Source: Mycobacterium bourgelatii
GTDB taxonomy: Bacteria > Actinomycetota > Actinomycetes > Mycobacteriales > Mycobacteriaceae
DNA length: 64,000 nt
Assembly (NCBI RefSeq): GCF_010723575.1
Contig: NZ_BLKZ01000001.1
Span: 4,712,001-4,776,000, forward strand
Direction of reading: 5' to 3'
This document shows positions 8,275 to 17,492 of the stretch, in pieces. Under the pieces are notes generated by a model that saw only the letters and a program-made list of their open reading frames with translations, was not told where the DNA came from and did no database searches. Positions within the stretch are counted from its first letter, which is position 1. The number at the start of each line of letters is the position of its first letter. A program made the position numbers and the translations under genes.

Positions 8275-10118
8275 GCTCGCTGCTGGAAGTGAACGACCTG
8301 GCGGTCACCTTTCCCACCGATGGCGCTGCGGTGACCGCGGTGCGCGGCATCAGCTACCGCATCGACCCCGGTGAGGTGGTGGCCATGGTCGGTGAGTCCG
8401 GATCGGGGAAATCCGCCGCCGCCATGGCGGTGGTGGGTCTGTTGCCCGAGTACGCGAAGGTAAGTGGCTCGGTGCGACTGCAGGGCACCGAACTCTTGGG
8501 ACTTGCCGACCACGAGATGTCGCGGTTTCGCGGCAAGGCGATCGGCACGGTGTTTCAGGATCCGATGTCGGCGCTCACCCCCGTCTATACCGTGGGTGAC
8601 CAGATCGCCGAGGCGATCGAAGTGCATCAGCCACGCATCGGCAAGAAGGCCGCCCGCGCACGCGCCGTGGAATTGCTTGAGCTGGTGGGTATCTCACAGC
8701 CCGAGCGGCGCGCCCGCGCGTTTCCGCACGAGCTTTCCGGGGGCGAGCGGCAACGCGTGGTGATCGCGATCGCGATTGCCAACGACCCCGACCTGTTGAT
8801 CTGTGACGAGCCGACGACGGCACTGGACGTTACGGTGCAGGCGCAGATTCTCGAAGTACTCAGGACTGCCCGTGACGTCACCGGCGCGGGGGTCCTGATC
8901 ATCACGCACGACCTCGGGGTCGTCGCCGAGTTCGCCGACCGTGCGCTGGTGATGTACGCCGGGCGGGTCATCGAGTCGGCACCCGTGACGGATCTCTACC
9001 GAGACCGCAAGATGCCCTACACCGTGGGACTGTTGGGCTCGGTCCCCCGGTTGGATGCGGTACAAGGCGCCCGACTGGTGCCCATTCCCGGCGCGCCACC
9101 CTCGCTCGCGGGACTCGATCCGGGATGCCCGTTCGCGCCGCGCTGTCCGCTGGCTATCGACGAATGCCTTGCTGAAGAGCCGGAATTGATCGAGGTCGGT
9201 ATGAACCACCGAGCCGCCTGCATTCGGACCGATCAGGTCGACGGGCGCAGCGCGGCGGACATCTACGGGGTCAGCACGGAGCGCGCCGCCGTGGAGCCGG
9301 CCGACTCGTCCGTCATCGTCGCGGTGCGGGATCTGGTCAAGACCTATCCGCTGACCAAGGGCGTGTTGCTGCGCCGCGCCATCGGCGAGGTCCGCGCCGT
9401 CGACGGGGTCAGTTTCGAGCTGCAGCAAGGCCGCACGGTGGGCATCGTCGGGGAATCCGGCTCGGGCAAATCGACCACCTTGCATCAGATCCTGGAACTG
9501 GCTGCGCCGGAATCGGGTTCGATTGAAGTGCTCGGTGTCGACGTGGCCACCCTGAGTCCGGCGAATCGGCGCGCGCTGCGCCGTGACATTCAGGTCGTCT
9601 TCCAGGACCCGGTCGCATCGTTGGACCCGCGGCTACCCGTCTTCAATCTGCTGGCGGAACCGTTGCAAGCCAACGGATTCAACAAGAGCGACACGCACGC
9701 CCGGGTTGCCGAGTTGCTGGAGATCGTGGGATTGCGCCGCGCCGACGCCAGCCGCTATCCAGCCGAATTCTCCGGTGGCCAGAAGCAGCGCATCGGCATT
9801 GCCCGCGCCTTGGCACTGCAGCCCAAGATCCTGGCCCTCGACGAGCCGGTATCCGCGCTGGACGTCTCGATCCAGGCCGGCATCATCAACCTGTTGCTCG
9901 ATCTACAGGACCAGTTTGGCTTGTCGTACTTGTTTGTCTCACACGACCTTTCGGTGGTCAAGCACCTGGCCCACCGGGTGGTTGTGCTGTACAAAGGGGC
10001 CGTGGTCGAGCAGGGCGACAGCGAAGACGTCTTCAACAATCCGCAGCATGAGTACACCCAGCGGCTGCTAGGCGCGGTGCCGCAGCCGGACCCGGGGGGC
10101 CGTCGTGGCCGTGGCTAA
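8271..10118 (+). CDS. oppD: Oligopeptide ABC transporter ATP-binding protein OppD (two fused ATPase domains)
   Basis: This 615-residue protein carries two complete nucleotide-binding domains, equivalent to OppD and OppF fused. Domain 1 has Walker A GESGSGKSAAAM, signature LSGGERQRVVIA and Walker B DLLICDEPTTALD. It is followed by the peptide-transporter C-terminal motif (CPFAPRCPLAIDEC). Domain 2 has GESGSGKSTTLH, FSGGQKQRIGIA and ILALDEPVSALD. Both sites look intact. It energises peptide import through OppB/OppC. Its end overlaps the oppA start by 14 bases. Confidence 0.95.
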   Translation: MSSLLEVNDLAVTFPTDGAAVTAVRGISYRIDPGEVVAMVGESGSGKSAAAMAVVGLLPEYAKVSGSVRLQGTELLGLADHEMSRFRGKAIGTVFQDPMSALTPVYTVGDQIAEAIEVHQPRIGKKAARARAVELLELVGISQPERRARAFPHELSGGERQRVVIAIAIANDPDLLICDEPTTALDVTVQAQILEVLRTARDVTGAGVLIITHDLGVVAEFADRALVMYAGRVIESAPVTDLYRDRKMPYTVGLLGSVPRLDAVQGARLVPIPGAPPSLAGLDPGCPFAPRCPLAIDECLAEEPELIEVGMNHRAACIRTDQVDGRSAADIYGVSTERAAVEPADSSVIVAVRDLVKTYPLTKGVLLRRAIGEVRAVDGVSFELQQGRTVGIVGESGSGKSTTLHQILELAAPESGSIEVLGVDVATLSPANRRALRRDIQVVFQDPVASLDPRLPVFNLLAEPLQANGFNKSDTHARVAELLEIVGLRRADASRYPAEFSGGQKQRIGIARALALQPKILALDEPVSALDVSIQAGIINLLLDLQDQFGLSYLFVSHDLSVVKHLAHRVVVLYKGAVVEQGDSEDVFNNPQHEYTQRLLGAVPQPDPGGRRGRG

Positions 10119-11826
10119 GCGTTCTTGGCGTCGAGGTTGGGGTCGGGTTTCCGGTCGGGTTGCCGGTCGGGTTGCAGTCGTGCTGATCAGCGGCACTGTG
10201 CTGGTGTCGGGCTGCTCGGCGGCCCCGCCGCTACCGCCACCGGCGCCTGGCAACGCCGCGGTCGGCACGACCAGCGACATCAACCCGCAGGATCCCGCCA
10301 CCCTGCGAGACGGCGGAAACCTGCGACTAGCGCTCAGTGACTTCCCGCCCAATTTCAACATCCTGCACATCGACGGCAACCTGGCCGAGACGGCGTCGAT
10401 GTTGAAAGCGACGCTGCCGAGCGCGTTCATCATCGGGCCGGACGGGTCGACGAGAGTCAACACCGACTACTTCACCAGCATCGAACTCACCAATGAAAAT
10501 CCGCAGGTCGTCACCTACACGATCAACCCCAAGGCAGTCTGGTCCGACGGCACCCCCATCACGTGGCGCGACATCGCGAGCCAGATCCATGCCACCAGCG
10601 GTAAGGACGAGGCATTCGAGATCGCCTCGTCGAGCGGTTCCGACCGAGTCGCGTCGGTGACCCGCGGGGTGGACGACCGGCAGGCCGTGATGACCTTCGC
10701 CCAGCCCTACGCCGAGTGGCGGGGCATGTTCGCCGGCAACGGCATGCTGCTGCCGGCCAGCCTGACCTCCACGCCCGAGGCATTCAACACGGGGTGGCTG
10801 AATGCTCCTGGCGCAACGGCCGGGCCGTTCATCGTGACCAACCTGGACCGGGCCGCCCAACGAATCACCCTGTCCCGCAACCCGAAATGGTGGGGAAGGC
10901 AACCACGGTTGGACACCATCACCTACCTGGTGCTCGACCCGACGGCAGCCATACCGGCACTGCAAAACAACACGATCGACGCGACGGGAATCGGCTCGCT
11001 CGACGACCTGACGATCGCACAGCGCACCAAGGGCATCTCCATCCGACGCGCGCCAGGGCCTACCTGGACGCATTTCACGTTCAACGGCGCCACGGGGTCG
11101 ATTCTCGAGGACAAGGATTTGCGGTTGGCCGTGTCGCGGGGAATCGACCGAAGCACTATCGCCCAGGTCGCCTTGTACGGCCTCTCCAATGATCCGAAGC
11201 CGTTGAACAACCACATCTACGTGGCCGGCCAGGAAGGCTATCAGGACAACAGCGGCGTCGTTGCCTACGACCCGGAACGGGCGAAACGGGACCTCGACGC
11301 CTTGGGCTGGAAGCAGAACGGTCAGTTCCGGGAGAAGAATGGTCGCCAGCTCGTCGTACGCCTGCTGTTCTACGACGCGCAGCGCAGCCGACAATTTGCC
11401 CAGGTCGCGCAACACAGTCTTGCCGAGATCGGCGTGAAGCTCGAACTCCAAGCCCGGTCCGGCAGCGACTTCTTCAGCAACTACGTCAATGTCGGAGCGT
11501 TCGATATCGCGTTGTTCGGCTGGGTGGGCGACGCGTTTCCGCTCTCCGGACTCACCCAGATCTATGCCATGCACGGCGAGAGCAACGTCGGCAAGATCGG
11601 TAGCCCGGAGATCGACGAGGCCATTGAGCGCACACTCGCCGAACTTGACCCGGTCAAAGCACGCGCGCTGGCCAACGAGGTGGACAAACTCATTTGGGCG
11701 GAAGGGTTCAGCCTGCCGCTGATCCAGTCGGCGGGCACCGTCGCGGTGCGCAGCACGCTGGCCAATTTCGGCGCGCGCGGCCTAGCCGACTACGATTACA
11801 CCGCAATCGGGTTCATGCGGAATTGA
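10105..11826 (+). CDS. oppA: Periplasmic oligopeptide-binding lipoprotein OppA
   Basis: This 573-residue solute-binding protein has an Arg-rich N-terminus, a hydrophobic segment VAVVLISGTVLV and the lipobox VSGC, giving acylated Cys37. The mature part carries SBP family 5 features: DGGNLRLALSDFPPNFN, YTINPKAVWSDGTPITWRD and LRLAVSRGIDR. It should bind peptides outside the membrane and hand them to OppBCD. The start at 10105 overlaps oppD. The N-terminus has a short GRVSGRVAGRVA repeat encoded by a repeated gggttncc(g)gtc unit. Its stop overlaps the convergent hydrolase gene by 14 bp. Confidence 0.93.
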   Translation: MAVAKRSWRRGWGRVSGRVAGRVAVVLISGTVLVSGCSAAPPLPPPAPGNAAVGTTSDINPQDPATLRDGGNLRLALSDFPPNFNILHIDGNLAETASMLKATLPSAFIIGPDGSTRVNTDYFTSIELTNENPQVVTYTINPKAVWSDGTPITWRDIASQIHATSGKDEAFEIASSSGSDRVASVTRGVDDRQAVMTFAQPYAEWRGMFAGNGMLLPASLTSTPEAFNTGWLNAPGATAGPFIVTNLDRAAQRITLSRNPKWWGRQPRLDTITYLVLDPTAAIPALQNNTIDATGIGSLDDLTIAQRTKGISIRRAPGPTWTHFTFNGATGSILEDKDLRLAVSRGIDRSTIAQVALYGLSNDPKPLNNHIYVAGQEGYQDNSGVVAYDPERAKRDLDALGWKQNGQFREKNGRQLVVRLLFYDAQRSRQFAQVAQHSLAEIGVKLELQARSGSDFFSNYVNVGAFDIALFGWVGDAFPLSGLTQIYAMHGESNVGKIGSPEIDEAIERTLAELDPVKARALANEVDKLIWAEGFSLPLIQSAGTVAVRSTLANFGARGLADYDYTAIGFMRN

Positions 11827-13126
11827 CGCCGGGGCGCTGCGGTCGCAGTTGCTGAGGCAGCTGGTTTAGTAGCTGGTGTGTCAGCTCGGTGATTCGCGGT
11901 AATTGGGGTAGCCGGGGTGTCGCCAACTCCGCCCTCGCGGCCAGGTCGACCGCCTCCCACAGCAGCCGCAACGCGAGTGGCGGTTGGATCGCGTCCAGAT
12001 CCGGTGCGCGGTGGGCAAGCTCGTCCATTTCGCCGTCGCAGACCGACTTGGCAATGGCCAGCGCCGCGGGCTCCCGGAAATCGAGCGCGGCGTGCGCCAT
12101 GGTCGGCATATTCACCAAGACTGGGTGCGGCAACAGCGTCGCAATGCGTTCGGCGACGGCGGGCGGCGTCACCAGATCGCGGCCACCGGCGATCACCACC
12201 GTTGGCCAGTCGAACTTCGGCATCTCAGCGACCAAGTCGTACGGCTCCGCGACGAAAGTTTCTGTTGTATCGAATGTTTCGCGGTAGGCAACCGCCGGGT
12301 CCAGCGGTAGGCCGTCGGGCTCGGCGCCGTAGTCCAGTTCACGGAAGGCGATGCGCCCCACCAGATCGACCTCGTAGCTGTACGGAACCTTCCGGGTGAC
12401 GATCTTGCCGACCCGAGAAAGGGTCCGCCACAGCATCTTTCGCCCGGTAAGCAGCAGGTCCAGCTGGCGCTCGAGTAGTTCGGCGCCGCCGTAGCCGTAC
12501 ACCGTCGCCGCAAGCTGTCCGGCCGCCGGAGTCATGATCCCGCGATCGACCAGGCGACGCATTTTCGGTGCCAAGGTGACGGTGTCGGCGCGGTCGCCCT
12601 TGAGCAGCACGTGGCGAAGGGTGTCGCGCACGATCTCGACGTCATGACGGGACAGCAGCGGCGAGTCGAGGATCATTGCCTGCACCCGATGCGGATGACG
12701 GACGCCGACGCCGGCGGCGATGTAAGTGCCGTAGGAACTGCCGAAAATGGTGGCCGATTCGACGCGGGCATCGTCGAGCACCGCGGCGATGTCGTCGACG
12801 ACCTGCTCGACCGTGAGTGCCTCCGGCGGCAGGTTCTCTCCGGCGTCATTGAGGCGCGAAAGGCCGATGCCTCGGTGTTCGACCATGATGACGTCCAAGC
12901 CGGCATCGACCGCGCGCTGCCGGAAGCCTCGGTAGGCGAGCACCGATGCCATGCCTGGGCCGCCGGGGATGATCACCACCGGGTGCGCCGACTTGCGGCC
13001 GTCGCGCACGTAATAAAGGTCGAATTGTTCGTCGGATCCCGGCGACACCGGTCTACGCACGGTTTGTAGCCCAGGCAACCGCGTCAGCCTGCGATGCATC
13101 CGGCGCCGTGTCGCGTTTATCGCCAT
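11813..13126 (-). CDS. Alpha/beta-fold hydrolase, proline-iminopeptidase-like
   Basis: This protein has about 437 residues. The oxyanion-hole region IPGGPGMASVLAYRG corresponds to the HGGPG of prolyl aminopeptidases. The nucleophile elbow is GSSYGTYIA, and a C-terminal TVVIAGGRDLVTPP plus MPTMAHAALD could supply Asp and His. Substrate is unknown: peptides, esters or lipids are all possible. No signal peptide is obvious. Starts at 13162 and 13126 are both possible; 13126 (MAINATRRR) is chosen for a slightly better purine-rich leader. I recall no counterpart between oppA and Rv1279 in M. tuberculosis, so this is probably inserted here or lost there. Confidence 0.8.
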   Translation of the reverse strand: MAINATRRRMHRRLTRLPGLQTVRRPVSPGSDEQFDLYYVRDGRKSAHPVVIIPGGPGMASVLAYRGFRQRAVDAGLDVIMVEHRGIGLSRLNDAGENLPPEALTVEQVVDDIAAVLDDARVESATIFGSSYGTYIAAGVGVRHPHRVQAMILDSPLLSRHDVEIVRDTLRHVLLKGDRADTVTLAPKMRRLVDRGIMTPAAGQLAATVYGYGGAELLERQLDLLLTGRKMLWRTLSRVGKIVTRKVPYSYEVDLVGRIAFRELDYGAEPDGLPLDPAVAYRETFDTTETFVAEPYDLVAEMPKFDWPTVVIAGGRDLVTPPAVAERIATLLPHPVLVNMPTMAHAALDFREPAALAIAKSVCDGEMDELAHRAPDLDAIQPPLALRLLWEAVDLAARAELATPRLPQLPRITELTHQLLNQLPQQLRPQRPGVNSA

Positions 13127-13246
13127 CGTTGTCTTCCCGCCACTCGGCCCCCCGCTATTCAACTTCGGTGTTGCCGAGGCGGGGTGCGGTCAAACTTTGT
13201 GTGATGAAGTCGGCAGGTTGCTGCGTTGCCGTGTTGCCGTGTTGCG

Positions 13247-14836
13247 TCACGCCCGCAGCAGGTCGGCGGCGCGCTCGCCGATCAACACCGATGGAGCATG
13301 GGTATGCCCGCGAATCGTGCTGGGGAACACCGAGGCGTCGGCGACTCGCAGCCGGTCGACGCCCCGCACCCGGAGCCGCGGGTCAACCACACTGGCTTCG
13401 TCACTACCCATGCGGCAGGTGCAGATGGGGTGATACAAGGTGTGTGAGCAGGTTTCCAGGGCCAGCTCGAGGGTTTCCTCGTTCAACTCGGTGCAGTTGC
13501 GCGGGCGCGCGATGGGACCGAGGAGGCCGCTGATCGCGGGAGCTTGGGCTATCTGTGCGCAAACCCGCAGGCCGGCCATCATGGCGGCACGGTCCAACCC
13601 CTCGGGGTCGGTGAGGTAGCGCGGTTCGATGATCGGCTTGTCGTTCGGGTCGGCCGACCGGAGCGTGATCTGCCCCGTGCTTTCCGGTGCCACCAGGACG
13701 GGCCCGAAGACCACGCCGTGGACGGGCGACTCATTCAGCAAGCCCTCGTCGTAAAACGGAGCGGGCGCGAAGATCAACTCGATGTCGGGTAGCTCGAGGT
13801 CCGGGCGGCTGCGCAGGAAACCATAAGCCTCGCCGACGTTGGAAGTGAGCATGCCGCGACGGCGCGCCAGATAGTTGATCAACTGTTTGGGTTTCTCCGC
13901 GCCCGCAAGGCTGTCGCCGTCGACGGACCAGCCGATCGGCGTGACGAGGTGGTCGATGAGGTTCTTACCCACTTCGGGTGAGTGGTGGACGATGTCGATG
14001 CCGTGCTCGGCGAGATGGTCGCGATCGCCGATTCCGGACAGCATCAACAGCTGCGGGGTGTTGACCGCCCCTCCGCAGAGCACCACTTCGCGACGGGCGT
14101 AGGCAACATGAGTTTGGCCAGCTTGCTGGTATTCCACGCCCACCGCTTGGTTGCCTTCGATGATCACCCGCGTCGCCGTCGCCTCGGTGATCACGTTGAG
14201 GTTCTTCCGCTCTTTGGCCGGCTTGAGGTAGGCGTCAGCGGTACTGAACCGCGCCCCCTTGCGCTGGGTGACGACCGTCTCGCAAAATCCTTCGGGCGCA
14301 GCCGCATTCGGCTGGGTTGCGGGGAATCCACATTCACGAGTCGCGGCCAGCCAGGCGGCGGTGAACCGGGATGGGCTGCGCTGCCGGGAAATCTGCATCG
14401 GGCCGCTAACGCCGCTGGCGTCGCCGTCGACGAAGTGCCAGGCGTCGGCTACATTCTCGATCCGCCGGAAGTATCCGAGCATCTCGGCATACGACCACTC
14501 GGGGCCTGCCCGCTTCGCCCACTCGTCGTAGTCGGCGCCAAATCCGCGCACCCACATCATCGCGTTTATCGACGACGAGCCACCGAGCACTTTTCCTCTC
14601 GGCCAATAGATTTCGCGGCCGCTTAGCGCTGGCTGTGGTTCGGTCAGGTAGTCCCAGTCGATTTCGCTTCGGAACAATTTGGAGAAGGCGACCGGGACTC
14701 CGATGAATCTGTTCTTGTTGCGCGGCCCCGCCTCTAGGGCCAACACTTCAGTGCCTTGATCGGCGCTGAGTCGGCTGGCTACGACGGCACCGGCCGAGCC
14801 AGTACCGACGACAACATAGTCGTGTTGAGAATCCAC
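13247..14836 (-). CDS. GMC-family FAD-dependent choline/alcohol dehydrogenase (Rv1279-like)
   Basis: This 529-residue flavoenzyme starts VDSQHDYVVVGTGSAGAVVA, holding the FAD dinucleotide-binding motif. Both GMC signatures are visible: the N-terminal IYWPRGKVLGGSSSINAM and the mid-protein GGAVNTPQLLMLSGIG. The catalytic His region is CSHTLYHPICTCRMGSDE. It should oxidise an alcohol, possibly choline-like; the substrate is unproven. The GTG at 14836, preceded by GGGG, matches the usual N-terminus; the frame to 14905 is an extension. It lies 25 bp after the SMC-like gene on the same strand. Confidence 0.93.
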   Translation of the reverse strand: MDSQHDYVVVGTGSAGAVVASRLSADQGTEVLALEAGPRNKNRFIGVPVAFSKLFRSEIDWDYLTEPQPALSGREIYWPRGKVLGGSSSINAMMWVRGFGADYDEWAKRAGPEWSYAEMLGYFRRIENVADAWHFVDGDASGVSGPMQISRQRSPSRFTAAWLAATRECGFPATQPNAAAPEGFCETVVTQRKGARFSTADAYLKPAKERKNLNVITEATATRVIIEGNQAVGVEYQQAGQTHVAYARREVVLCGGAVNTPQLLMLSGIGDRDHLAEHGIDIVHHSPEVGKNLIDHLVTPIGWSVDGDSLAGAEKPKQLINYLARRRGMLTSNVGEAYGFLRSRPDLELPDIELIFAPAPFYDEGLLNESPVHGVVFGPVLVAPESTGQITLRSADPNDKPIIEPRYLTDPEGLDRAAMMAGLRVCAQIAQAPAISGLLGPIARPRNCTELNEETLELALETCSHTLYHPICTCRMGSDEASVVDPRLRVRGVDRLRVADASVFPSTIRGHTHAPSVLIGERAADLLRA

Positions 14837-14861
14837 CGCGTTACCCCGTTTCGGGCCCAGT

Positions 14862-17492
14862 CTAGACGCCGAGTTCGATGCGATGCGCGCCCTTGACGCC
14901 CTCATACCGGTCAGGACTACACGTCAGGACGATGACTTGGCCGTGGGCACCGACCGCGTCGAACACCTCCCCCATCTTGGCCAACCGGTCGGGATCGGTG
15001 AATCCCAGCGCGTCGTCAACCACCACCGGGACGGTGTCTTCCTTGGCAACCAGCGCCGCTCCGGCCAGGCGCGCCAGAATCCCGAGTTGCTCCTTGGCGC
15101 CACCCGACAGGGATTCGTACGGGACGGTGACGTTGTCCAGGGTTCGGCCGCGGATGCACAAGTTGCTGTCGACGTCGACCTCGAATGTGGGACCGAAGAC
15201 TGGACGACCAAGCTTGTGTAGCTCGGCGCGGTACGGCTCGACATAGCGCTGCCGGGTGGTCTCCCGATGACGCGTCATCACCTCTCGGAGCAACTTTGCC
15301 GCGCGGGCCCTACGCCCGATCCGGGCGTACTGGCCGGCGGCATGCTCACGTTCGGTCTCGGCGGCGTCCAACTTGCCCCTTCGGCCTTCGCTGCCGATCC
15401 ATGAAAGTTCGATGCTGACCTCGCGCAGTGCATTGGTGGCAGTTTCGTGGTTTTGGCGCAGGTTGTCTACCGTTTCGGCGGCTTCCTTCAATTCTGCGGC
15501 CACTGCGTCGGGCGCCGTGGCGGCGAGCGCTTCGGCCAGTTCGGCAACCTTTGCTTCGGCGGCCTGCAGCGCCGCTTGGTCAGCTTGGACCTTGGCGGCG
15601 AGGTCACTGTCGCTGGCCTTGGCGCGCTCGTCGGTCAATCGGGCGGTCGCTGCCTCAAGCTCGGCCCGTTCGGCGGCCAGCTTGTTCTGTAAAACCGCTG
15701 CCTTGGTAGATATTTCGCTGAGCTCACGGTTGGCATCGGCTGCGGCCTGCCGCTGCCTTTCGCACTCCGCCTGGGCATCGGCACGGGCCGCCACGGCAGC
15801 GACAAGTTCGGTGCGCGCGGTGGCGCCATCGAGGTTTGTTCCGGTGAACAGATCCGGTTCTGCCGGGAGATCGGCGCGCAATTGCGCCAGCCGCTCCCGG
15901 AGTTGGTCCACCTGTTCGTCACCGCACAGGCCGGTGAGGGTGGCAGTCAGCTGGTCGCGAGTGTTCTGCAGTTCGCGACGCCGCTGATCGGTAGAACGCG
16001 CCGCCGCTACATCGCCCACCTTGCCTTCTTGCAGTAACGCGTCGAGTTGATTCTGTGCCGCAACATATTTCGCCTGCATGTCGAGCGCGGTGGCGCCCGG
16101 TGTGATCCGCGCCGTCACGATGCCGGGGATCTCCACTTCCGCAGCAGATGTAGCCGTGAGCGACCAGCTCTGGCCCGCCGTCAACGACACGCGTTGATCC
16201 GCTACGACCAACTCGATGTCCGTTGCCGCAGTAAATTCCACCCCGGCCGAGATCAGGGCCAACTGCCCGTCGACGCGGTCGACCGCGGCCGCGGCGTCTT
16301 CGATGCGGCGCATGATCTCGTCGGTGATGGCAATGGTCGACAGCTCCACGCCAATTTGCTCGCGGCGACGTTGGATGTCATCGATCTTAGCCAGGCGTGC
16401 GCTCAACCGGTCGGCTTCTTCGCGGTCGTTCACCTGCTCAAGGGCCCCGCGGGCGGCGTCGACTCTGCATTGTGCAGCGGTAACAGCTTGGGCAGCCTGC
16501 GCGGCGGCGGCATCGCAGGCTTTCGCGGCAGTTTGCGCGGCCTCCTGCTGGGCGGCTGCTTGCTGCGTTTCCGCTTCGAGCGCAGTGACCGTTGTTGTGC
16601 GAGTGCCGATTTCGTTCAGCAGGGCTTGGCGTGCCGCATGCGCGGCCGTCGAGCCCGCCGCTGTTGCCGCCGCGGCTGCGACGACCAGTTTTGCTTCGCG
16701 TTCCTGATCGGCGAGAGCCGTGATGGCCTTGGCCTTTGCCTTAGCCTCTTCTAGGCGAGGTCCGGCGGCATCCAGTTGCTGCGACAACTCGGCCACCTGC
16801 AGCGTGAGTTCCTCGTGGCGCCGCACGCGATCATCGACCTCTGCCACGGCCGCCGCGCATTGGGCTACTCGGGCTTCGGCTTCGGCCAACCGGGAGATGG
16901 CCGCGGCCCATTCGCCGGTGGGCCGGCCGGTTGGGGTGAAGTAGCGCCCGTACTCGTTATCAATGCGCTCGATGAGCAATGGTTCGGTACCGGACAGTGT
17001 GGCTTCGTCACCCGCCGCGATGTCCAGTGCCCGGGACAACGCATTACAGCCCGACAGGTCGACTGCGCCGGTCGACTCGGCCTGCAACACGCGTTGCGCA
17101 CGCCACAACTGGGTATCGACCGTCTCGTCGAGGATGGCCTGGACCCGCTCATGCGCCTCGTCACCCGTCAACTGCTCGCGCCGGGGAGCCAGCACCGTCA
17201 ACTCCGTCTCACACATCTTGTTGAAGCGCTTGCGGTAGACGAAACGATAAGGGCCGCTGCTGATCTCAGCCATGACCTCAGAGCCGACATCGGCGTTGGT
17301 TGGCTTGACCCGCTTGATCTCTTTCTTGGTCGAGCGGTCTTTGCATTCCAGCAGCAGATCCAACGCCTCAATCATGGACGACTTGCCGGTTTCATTGGCC
17401 CCGCTGACGACCACGACGCCGTGTTCGGGGAACTCGATATCGCGATGCGCGATACCGCGGTAATTGCTTAGGACCAGCCGGTGCAGTTTCAC
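14862..17492 (-). CDS. Rad50/SbcC-like SMC ATPase (Rv1278-like)
   Basis: This 876-residue protein has an N-terminal Walker A (GANETGKSSMIEALDLL), then a long Ala/Glu/Gln-rich coiled coil (about residues 170-700). The C-terminal half-site has signature LSGGAKEQLGILARLAG and Walker B VPVVVDDALGFTD. This is the layout of Rad50/SbcC, the partner of an Mre11-type nuclease. The catalytic acidic residue after Walker B is Asp rather than Glu (DDA), which is notable. Its start overlaps the upstream Mre11-like gene (ATGA, 17489-17492). Probable role: DNA end processing or tethering. Confidence 0.92.
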   Translation of the reverse strand: MKLHRLVLSNYRGIAHRDIEFPEHGVVVVSGANETGKSSMIEALDLLLECKDRSTKKEIKRVKPTNADVGSEVMAEISSGPYRFVYRKRFNKMCETELTVLAPRREQLTGDEAHERVQAILDETVDTQLWRAQRVLQAESTGAVDLSGCNALSRALDIAAGDEATLSGTEPLLIERIDNEYGRYFTPTGRPTGEWAAAISRLAEAEARVAQCAAAVAEVDDRVRRHEELTLQVAELSQQLDAAGPRLEEAKAKAKAITALADQEREAKLVVAAAAATAAGSTAAHAARQALLNEIGTRTTTVTALEAETQQAAAQQEAAQTAAKACDAAAAQAAQAVTAAQCRVDAARGALEQVNDREEADRLSARLAKIDDIQRRREQIGVELSTIAITDEIMRRIEDAAAAVDRVDGQLALISAGVEFTAATDIELVVADQRVSLTAGQSWSLTATSAAEVEIPGIVTARITPGATALDMQAKYVAAQNQLDALLQEGKVGDVAAARSTDQRRRELQNTRDQLTATLTGLCGDEQVDQLRERLAQLRADLPAEPDLFTGTNLDGATARTELVAAVAARADAQAECERQRQAAADANRELSEISTKAAVLQNKLAAERAELEAATARLTDERAKASDSDLAAKVQADQAALQAAEAKVAELAEALAATAPDAVAAELKEAAETVDNLRQNHETATNALREVSIELSWIGSEGRRGKLDAAETEREHAAGQYARIGRRARAAKLLREVMTRHRETTRQRYVEPYRAELHKLGRPVFGPTFEVDVDSNLCIRGRTLDNVTVPYESLSGGAKEQLGILARLAGAALVAKEDTVPVVVDDALGFTDPDRLAKMGEVFDAVGAHGQVIVLTCSPDRYEGVKGAHRIELGV

